Shown here one piece after another: positions 58,201-64,000 of a DNA stretch of 64,000 nt. Position numbers and translations under genes: made by a program. The notes below the pieces were generated by a model. That model made no database searches. It was not told the origin of the DNA and saw only the letters and a program-made list of their open reading frames with translations. How positions within the stretch are numbered: position 1 is the stretch's first letter; every line of letters begins with the position of its first letter. The DNA comes from Portulaca oleracea (lineage: Eukaryota > Streptophyta > Magnoliopsida > Caryophyllales > Portulacaceae): NCBI GenBank assembly GCA_029582165.1, contig CM055870.1, positions 14,242,832 to 14,306,831 on the forward strand. The letters are read 5' to 3'.

Positions 58201-59047
58201 AGTTTGAGGTACCAGGTTTGGTGTGATTATCCTTACCCTCCTACTTCTGGTCTCTCTGTTTTTCCTAACAGTCTCTCTCTATATGCCCCATCTTACTACA
58301 GTAATTACACTTCTTATTCTTGTGAGGATTCCTAGACTTTGAACGGTGTTTAGACCTCCCTCTAGACCCGTTTCCCTTACGTTCAGTATTTCTACCCCTT
58401 ACAACCATAGCATCACCACCCTGGTCATCACCATCGGTATCAAGTTTCTCCTTAGACAGTAAACTAGCCTTTACTTCACTAAGGTTAAGGTCACCACGAT
58501 TCCCATACAACATGATTTCCTTAAATTGTTTATGTGAAGGGGCAGTAATTAAATGAAAAGCCTTATCCTCATCAGTGTGTTTTATATCCATTGATTCCAA
58601 TTCAGTAATAATAGAATCAAATTCACTAAGATGTGCCTGAATAGAAGTACCTTGGGGCATCTTCAACCTGTAGAATTTCTCCTTCATTCGGTACTTGTTT
58701 GCACGACTCTTCGACATCTACAGCTCTTCCAGTTTGGTCCAGAGCACCCGAGGTTTCTCGATATGCATCACCTCTCTCTGAATGTGCTCTGCCAAGCACA
58801 GTTGAATCCCTGCCAGAGTCTTATCTTCAAGCTTCTTCCACTCCCTTGGAGTCAGATTCCCCTTGATATCCTTTTGGAGTTTTTGGAATTCATCATCGCT
58901 CATTGTCGCATCAGTCTTCATGTCGGGATACTCAATCACATCCCATAACCCGTGCTGAATCAGGACCGCCTTCATCTACAGTCTCCACATAGTAAAACTC
59001 CTCGTTCCATCAAATTTTGGAATATCACACTTCATGATTGAAGCCAT
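55247..59047 (-). pseudogene. Copia gag-pol with premature stops and an internal gap
   Basis: The start is MASIMKCDIPKFDGTRSFTM at 59047. TAG codons interrupt gag at about 58977 and 58717 and follow the zinc knuckle CNYCSKMGHIERDC (58266). Protease: WVLDTGCTYHMC (about 58100). Integrase: YIHSDLWGPARVPSLGG, VDDFSRKTWVF, LRTDNGLEFVD, GKPQQNGVAERINRTLLEKA. The long open part (57476-55515) then passes directly from PEEVWTGNQEKD to an acidic, proline-rich linker without the usual integrase C-terminal part. RT follows: KWVYKRKEG, QLDVKTAFLHGELEEEIYMR, YVDDMLIAS. RNase H: YVDADYGGDLDRRRSISGYV and, after a stop, [11 protein letters not shown]. Confidence 0.92.
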
Positions 59048-59051
59048 CTCC

Positions 59052-59068
59052 ACCTTGCTCTGATACCA
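59052..59068 (-). other. Primer binding site, initiator-Met tRNA (young copia)
   Basis: The minus strand reads TGGTATCAGAGCAAGGT, two bases from the LTR end, a full-length match to the plant iMet primer site core. Confidence 0.95.
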
Positions 59069-59070
59069 CT

Positions 59071-59596
59071 TGTTAGAGAAAAGTGAGTAGCAAGGTAACA
59101 ATGAGCGAATAATAGAATCGAAAACGAGATGACGGATATTACAACAAAATTTAGGAACGAAAAATAAGCGATAAAATCAAACACCAGAATTACGTGGGAA
59201 ACCTCGGAGAAAAACCCACGGACGGCGACAGCCAGAAAATAATCCACTATGAGAAAGGAGGAGTACAACCTGATCACTATCACAGGGTGTGATCCACAAA
59301 GGAGATTATAATAACAATCTCTCAACACTCAACTCACAATCTCTCAGGATACACTGGGGAAAATATTGGTGAGACCCCTTTCTCTTTCAATATTTTCTCT
59401 CTCTCTAGCTCTCTGTGTTTACCGATGTGTTTTTGGTGGAGAAACATGCACCCTATTTATAGGGAGAACTCCTTATAACCTAACTTGACTCCCACTCCAA
59501 ATAGATTTAGAATCTAATACAATTAGGAAACCCAACACAATAAGGAAACAAATAATTGTGAGATCAAGAGATTTAGTGATTTTAGGACACTTTCCT

Positions 59597-59600
<4 letters not shown>
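59071..59600 (-). repeat. 5' LTR of the young copia
   Basis: TGTTAGAGAAAAGTGAGTAG to CTTTCCTAACA. It differs from the other LTR only by scattered small changes, most of them near the inner end (59090-59260). Confidence 0.95.

Positions 59601-59651
<51 letters not shown>
59601..59651 (+). repeat. (TA)n microsatellite, right of the copia element
   Basis: About 25 TA units directly following the LTR end. Confidence 0.97.
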
Positions 59652-59655
<4 letters not shown>

Positions 59656-60016
59656 CGCCTAGTTTAGGCCTACGATGAGTTTTCAAGAATATCAATAATT
59701 TTCAATATAAAAATTGTGGCAACTAAAATTTGAAGTTAGATCGGGAATATAAACCTTATATTCCCAAGTCACAATGACATGAATATTGTTTAGACTTGAA
59801 GTGTGTATATGCTTTAAAATCTAAACAATATCAACATAATGTGAATAAATATAGGATTGCTTAGCTCATACGATGTGTAAGCTTGTATTTATTGAAAGTT
59901 TTGAGTAACTAATTGAAGGCCCAAAAGTGATATATACTAACATTTCCCTTTATTTATATACTTTTATGGTTTGAAGAGTAACTACTATAAATGTTGCTCT
60001 AATCTTAAGAAACGCA
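59652..60016. other. AT-rich spacer
   Basis: No feature recognised. Confidence 0.4.
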
Positions 60017-60025
60017 TATTATATA
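60017..60025 (+). repeat. 9-bp target duplication, left (Pack-MULE 2)
   Basis: TATTATATA, identical to 61637-61645. Confidence 0.88.
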
Positions 60026-60269
60026 GGGAAATTGGATTCTAATAATACGAACTTTTAGCCATATAAGACTTAATAATACGAACTTTCGATTAGGTTCTGA
60101 ATAATATGAACTTTGACCCCCTGTTGCCCCCAGTAACATGCCACCGAGTTAGCACTATTCTGACTCGTCGGTAAAATGACATGGCGGTGGCGGCATGTGC
60201 TCCTTGATGTTTGACTCTGCCAGCTCAGCGTTTGACTTAAAAAAAATCGCCACGTCACCCATTGACTCA

Positions 60270-60272
<3 letters not shown>

Positions 60273-60307
<35 letters not shown>
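60273..60307 (+). repeat. (CT)n microsatellite in Pack-MULE 2
   Basis: About 17 CT units in the leader-like sequence upstream of the captured fragment. Confidence 0.95.
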
Positions 60308-60310
<3 letters not shown>

Positions 60311-60506
60311 CCTCCTCTTCTTCGATCCACCAGACAGCCATGGCCATGGCCATGGCTTCTCCTCCTCTTCTCTCCATACCAAACCCAGAATCATACCAAA
60401 CCTAGAATCACAAATTCGATTACAAATTCAAGCACCCCCAACTCGTTGTTTTTTGATCGAATCTTAACACCCTTTGCTCACTTTTATCAAACCAATTCAT
60501 ATTCAG

Positions 60507-60892
60507 ATGGGTTGCTCTACGAAGGATAAGAATGCATCTACCAGTAAAAAAGCACAATCAGCGAAACCCATCAACACAATCGATGTTGATCATCATCAGA
60601 AATCGAAAATCAATGATAAAGCAGTGACTTTGGCGAAATCCATGCTCAAATTCGGGCATAAACCCTAGACTTGCAAAATGGGTTGTTGCGATTCTGTACA
60701 GAAGAGCCAAAACCCTAATTGCTCGCCTCCTAATAAACCCCAGAACCCTAGTTTCGATGATTGTTGTGGGTGGGGTTATTGTACTGAGTATCAATTGGAG
60801 GAGATTTTGTTGAAGAATTTGGAATTTTTGTACAGTGAGACTGTTTCTATCTAAGTTGGTTGCTTTAGGTTATGACGAGGAGGTTGACTAAT
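60507..60892 (+). pseudogene. Captured 5' fragment of a MIP1-like RING E3 ubiquitin ligase gene
   Basis: ATG at 60507 opens MGCSTKDKNASTSKKAQSA and runs to TAG at 60666. The same frame continues and includes CCGWGYCTEYQLEEILLKNL and EFLYSETVS to TAA at 60852. One base out of frame, KLVALGYDEEVD follows. This order (MGC start, basic N-terminus, WGYCTE-QLE motif, KLVALGYDEEV) is that of plant MND1-interacting protein 1 (MIP1) and related RF-type ligases. Their coiled coil and C-terminal RING are absent here. One stop and one frameshift break the fragment. The assignment rests on motif memory. Confidence 0.7.
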
Positions 60893-61470
60893 GAAGCCAC
60901 CTCGGAGAAGGAGAGCGAGGCGAGGGCAAAGAGGGGGTGATGAAGATTGAAGATTGAATGATGAAGACAACGAGGCAGAAACCAGCAACCAAGCAACATT
61001 CTAACCTGATTTGTTTCGAATCCTCTCAATTTCTTCATCAACACTGAATTCTGAATCAATTCTAACCTAATCTTTACGAAATTCGGTTTGATTTTGATTC
61101 GAGGTAAGAAACAAAGATCAGGAACTGGATCGTTTTCGCCTTTCATGATCTGAATCCGCCATTTTTACTCCACAATGAGAGCTCAAACGCAACAAAGCGA
61201 GCACCGACATTCTATCTTCATCTTGTTTGCTTGGTGGAGAAGGTGGTGATGAAGTCGGTGTGCTCGAAGGGGTCTTCGGGGTCCGACGACGGAGATGAAG
61301 GCGGTGACGGCGGCGAGTTCCGGCAGCCGGCAGGGAGGCTAAGAGAAGGTCGGGGGGGCGTGAGAATAAGGTGGGTTAAAAAATTAAAAGGAAAAAAAAT
61401 AAAAGAGTGAGTTGGCATTTTTTAAATCAACTGATGACATGACAAGGTCAAAATATAAAGACAACTGACC
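60893..61470. other. Pack-MULE 2 interior of unknown origin
   Basis: Sequence between the captured fragment and the right TIR. It contains a GA-rich part and a C/G-rich stretch (61250-61370, GTCGGGGGGGCG). I recognise no gene in it. It may be a second captured fragment. Confidence 0.4.
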
Positions 61471-61636
61471 TCCGCCCCCAGCTAGGATTGCCACCGAGTT
61501 AAGATTATCTTAACTTGGTGGCGTGTTACTGGGGGCAACAAGGGGTCAAAGTTCATATTATTCAGAACCTAATCGAAAGTTCGTATTATTAAGTCTTATA
61601 TGGCCAAAAGTTCGTATTATTATAATCCAATTTCCC

Positions 61637-61645
61637 TATTATATA
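61637..61645 (+). repeat. 9-bp target duplication, right (Pack-MULE 2)
   Basis: TATTATATA, the same as at 60017-60025. Confidence 0.88.
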
Positions 61646-62213
61646 TCAAAGCTTTGATATTTATATGCAAAAATCATATTATATCAATTAAAAGCTTAAA
61701 TTAATAGATAAATATATAAGAATACTTTGGCATTCTAACAGTATATATAGACTCGCTTCTTTTTTTTCATGCTTAGTAGCTAACGCTGATAAAATAGAAG
61801 AGGATAATGATTTAAGTAGAGGATAGCGGATGACTGTCCAAAATAAAATTGTGTTCGATAAATTTAGTGGTTGAATTAAGAGATTATTGTAATTTGACAT
61901 AAAAGGATATCAATAATTTTCAAAGATAAAGTTTTCAAAAAGTATTTTTTGACTGAAAATTATGAAACACTACTACAAATGTTGAACATTAACTTTATTA
62001 ACGTTTCACAGAATGCTCCTCAAAACGCTAAACGCTTATGAAAACGTTAGCTTACCGAACACTAATATTTGCATATGCAATTACAGTGTTGACTAGATCA
62101 AGACGTTAAACGCTATTGCGGAACACAGTCTAACAATTAACGCTAAAAAATCAACAAATTATATTCATACTTGAAAATTAAACATAAGTAGAACCTGGTT
62201 TTCTTAAAGAAAA
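61646..62213. other. AT-rich spacer
   Basis: No feature recognised. Confidence 0.4.
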
Positions 62214-62215
62214 TA

Positions 62216-62470
62216 CTCCCTCCGTCCCAAATAAATTGTCAAGATTTGACTTTATAGGTCAAAATTTCTAAACTTTGACCATTAATTTAACAAATTATAT
62301 ATTGAGTTATTGTACAAGGCTACTACTATTAGATTTGTGATGAAAAATACTTTTACTTGAATACGATATTATTAGTCTTATTTAGATAAAATGTGAAAAT
62401 TTAATGGTCAAAATGTTGCATTGAAGACCGTGAAAAAGTTAAGTGGATAAATTAATTTGGACGGAGGAAG
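62216..62470. mobile_element. Stowaway MITE
   Basis: CTCCCTCCGTCCCAAATAAA at the left and TTTGGACGGAGGAAG at the right, flanked by TA (62214-62215 and 62471-62472). Length 255 bp. Confidence 0.88.
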
Positions 62471-62499
62471 TATGTTAAAAATATTCTATAAAAACATTT

Positions 62500-62650
62500 G
62501 GCCCTGTTCTTTGCATTGATAACTCTTTCCAATCCAATCCAATCCAATTCAATCCAAACCTTATGCAATTCGTCAAACACTTTTCCTCTCTGAAAACATA
62601 ATTCCCCAAAAAAATATTCAACCCAATCCAATCCATCCAAACTTCATTTT
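62500..62650 (-). mobile_element. GGATTGG-rich MITE, copy 3 (reverse orientation)
   Basis: The complement reads GATAAAATGAAGTTTGGATG, GGGAATTATGTTTTCAGAGA and ATAAGGTTTGGATTGAATTG, then GGAAAGAGTTATCAATGCAA. Order and spacing match 830-1005. Confidence 0.55.
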
Positions 62651-63099
62651 ATCTAATTCAAAGAACAAGACAATTATTGGAAATGGGTAAGTTGGGGATT
62701 TAGAGACTGCCGACACATAACATAATGATGTAAGAAAATACCATATTTATATGGACCCCCAACTTTGTCTTTTCAACAAAAACATAGATAATCAATCAAT
62801 CAATCCCTTAGGTAGGTGATTAAAATAAATTAAATTTTGGAAATCGAGTAAATATATAAACAATTATTCAATCCCAACCTCCATTCAACTTTACTTATAC
62901 CACTCTCCTCAATCATCATCTACTTGCCGGAGTTTACACAATCACTTTTATTTTATTTTACTTTTTTTTTTTGTGCGCAAAAGAGGCCACTACACTCAAT
63001 TCTAATTTTAATGTAAAGTTGCTATAGTAAAACGAACATATTTAGGGATTATTTTCTGAAACCTTAGTCCCAGGATTGATGATGCAAAAATCAATCCAT
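62651..63099. other. AT-rich spacer
   Basis: No feature recognised. Confidence 0.4.
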
Positions 63100-63585
63100 A
63101 TGATTTTTCGATGTTAATATACTGAATTCTTTTTAGTATTAGATAATAATACACTGCACTTTGACCTTGGGCAATGAAACATTATATACCTTGAGGGGTG
63201 TTGGACAATAATGTATTAATGTATTCGGAAGTTTTCGGCAGTGGCTGACTCGGTGGCGATCTTACGTGCAATCGGAGGAGATGAATTGACTAAAAAATAT
63301 TCAAATTAATAATGATTTTACACAAGGATGACAATCTCTTAAGGGAAACACGTTTAAGCAGAGGTGATTTTTTTTTTTTGAACTTTTTTCCAAGGTGACT
63401 CCCTTTGCTTATGTAGATTAGCTGACATGTAATAAATTTAAATATTTTTTGCTCAATTCATCTCCTCCACATGCTATGTAACATAGTCACTGAATCAGCC
63501 ACCACGGAATCGTCTTGGTACATTATTGTCTAGCACCTCCCAAATAGAGTGTATATTGTCCAATAACCCAAAAAATCAACGAAAT
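63100..63585. mobile_element. Inverted-repeat element, arms of about 180-200 bp
   Basis: The left arm (about 63100-63300) holds GTGTTGGACAATAATGTATT, GGCAGTGGCTGACTCGGTGG and GGAGGAGATGAATTGA. The complement of the right arm (about 63420-63585) holds GTGCTAGACAATAATGTACC, GTGGTGGCTGATTCAGTGAC and GGAGGAGATGAATTGA. One arm alone is seen at 1008-1165. The size and long arms fit a non-autonomous MULE-like MITE; no duplication was found. Confidence 0.6.
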
Positions 63586-63714
63586 TTTTTACATAGTCCT
63601 GCGGGACTACACATCTTTCACCTCCTCCCGCTATACGCCAGCAATGACATCAGCGTTTTTTTGTTTTTTCCTCTGAGACACAAAGCTTTATATCATTTAG
63701 TTGCAAATCAAAAT

Positions 63715-63830
63715 TGTTGTAATACGTGTGGTTTGGTGGTAAGATATGAGGAATAAGATATTGAGGTGCCAGGTTCGATTTTCCTCAGCTGTAACTTTTA
63801 CAATTTAATGAAGTTCTTTGTTTTTCTATT
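63715..63830 (+). mobile_element. SINE-like unit
   Basis: GTGTGGTTTGGTGGTAAGAT (A-box-like) is followed about 45 bases later by AGGTTCGATTTTCCT, a good RNA polymerase III B box. A T-rich tail follows. The remaining 3' sequence is AT-rich without a feature. Confidence 0.5.
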
Positions 63831-64000
63831 TTTTTATTTGTTTACTTATTTTCCCTATTTTTAGAATTTTTCGACCCATTTTTTTTAATGGGAAAGGGGT
63901 TTATGTTGCTTCAATGATATTTTTTTCCACCCATTTATATATATATATATTCTTTTTTCTCATATAATTTTTCATTTTTTTCACTTTCTCCTTTTCCATA

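Larger units (their letters stand above)
54621..59600 (-). mobile_element. Young Ty1/copia element inserted in a TA microsatellite
   Basis: LTRs of 529 and 530 bp (54621-55149, 59071-59600) begin TGTTAGAGAAAA and end TTTCCTAACA, and are nearly identical. The primer site is the full TGGTATCAGAGC. The purine tract is at 55150-55160. Flanking DNA on both sides is TA repeat, so any target duplication is TATAT-like and cannot be proven. Gag-pol is largely open but holds a few stops and a gap. Confidence 0.95.
60026..61636 (+). mobile_element. Pack-MULE 2, carrying a MIP1-like gene fragment
   Basis: The termini GGGAAATTGGATTCTAATAA and its complement at 61617-61636 are the start of TIRs of about 150 bp (TACGAACTTTTAGCCATATA, AGTAACATGCCACCGAGTTA). 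A perfect 9-bp duplication flanks it. TIR motifs (CTAATAATACGAACTTT, ATAAGACTTAATAATA) are shared with Pack-MULE 1, so both belong to one family. There is no transposase. The interior holds a CT microsatellite and a captured gene fragment. Confidence 0.92.

Noticed and set aside
1..64000. CRISPR arrays, rRNA or functional tRNA genes
   Set aside because: No regularly spaced repeats, rRNA motifs or complete tRNA cloverleaf seen; the A/B-box matches are SINE-like only.

Overview
This window is plant nuclear DNA, from a eudicot. Evidence for a plant: GT-AG introns, a U-box/ARM E3 ligase with a plant-specific C-terminus, LTR retrotransposons primed by initiator-Met tRNA, Stowaway and hAT miniature elements, and Mutator-like elements that have captured plant gene fragments. 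A LINE ORF1 remnant with an RRM resembles the BNR LINEs described in beet, so Amaranthaceae/Chenopodiaceae is possible, but that is weak evidence. The window holds one clearly functional gene in a sea of nested transposons.

Layout. 1-2780: AT-rich spacer with Stowaway and other MITEs. 2781-25544: one large, broken Mutator-like element (MULE). It carries two convergent genes: a plant-mobile-domain (PMD) gene on + and a MULE transposase spliced in frame to an OTU-type cysteine protease domain on -. Both have decayed. A complete Ty3/gypsy chromovirus (6771-19855, 3.3 kb LTRs, TSD actaa, minus strand) has inserted into its left part, probably inside the first intron of the PMD gene. The same MULE holds a long foldback (5880-6655), a GC-rich hairpin (4625-4780) and a ~200-bp palindrome (25061-25263). 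25545-33620: MITEs, a LINE ORF1 remnant, a hAT MITE, and a Pack-MULE (28679-30078, 9-bp TSD) with a captured DUF538 gene. 33627-39589: a decayed Ty1/copia element. 41446-44727: a copia LTR with its adjoining 3' internal stub, then a 5'-truncated LINE reverse transcriptase. 44728-48600: AT-rich DNA with tandem repeats and a solo copia LTR (TSD agaac) that contains a (TAA)n array.

48955-50896: the host gene, a two-exon U-box/ARM E3 ubiquitin ligase of the PUB9 type, 454 residues. 51100-54620: spacer with SINE-like units, MITEs and compound microsatellites. 54621-59600: a young copia element inserted into a TA microsatellite, with a perfect iMet primer binding site but stop codons in gag and a missing piece between integrase and RT. 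60026-61636: a second Pack-MULE of the same family (9-bp TSD) that has captured the 5' part of a MIP1-like RING E3 ligase gene. 61640-64000: AT-rich spacer with a Stowaway, a third copy of a GGATTGG-rich MITE, an inverted-repeat element and a SINE-like unit.

Apart from the U-box gene, nearly everything recognisable is transposon-derived. The most notable content is the PMD + transposase-OTU Mutator element with its hairpin-bearing introns, and two independent gene captures by one Pack-MULE family. All family assignments were made by reading motifs; no database search was run.
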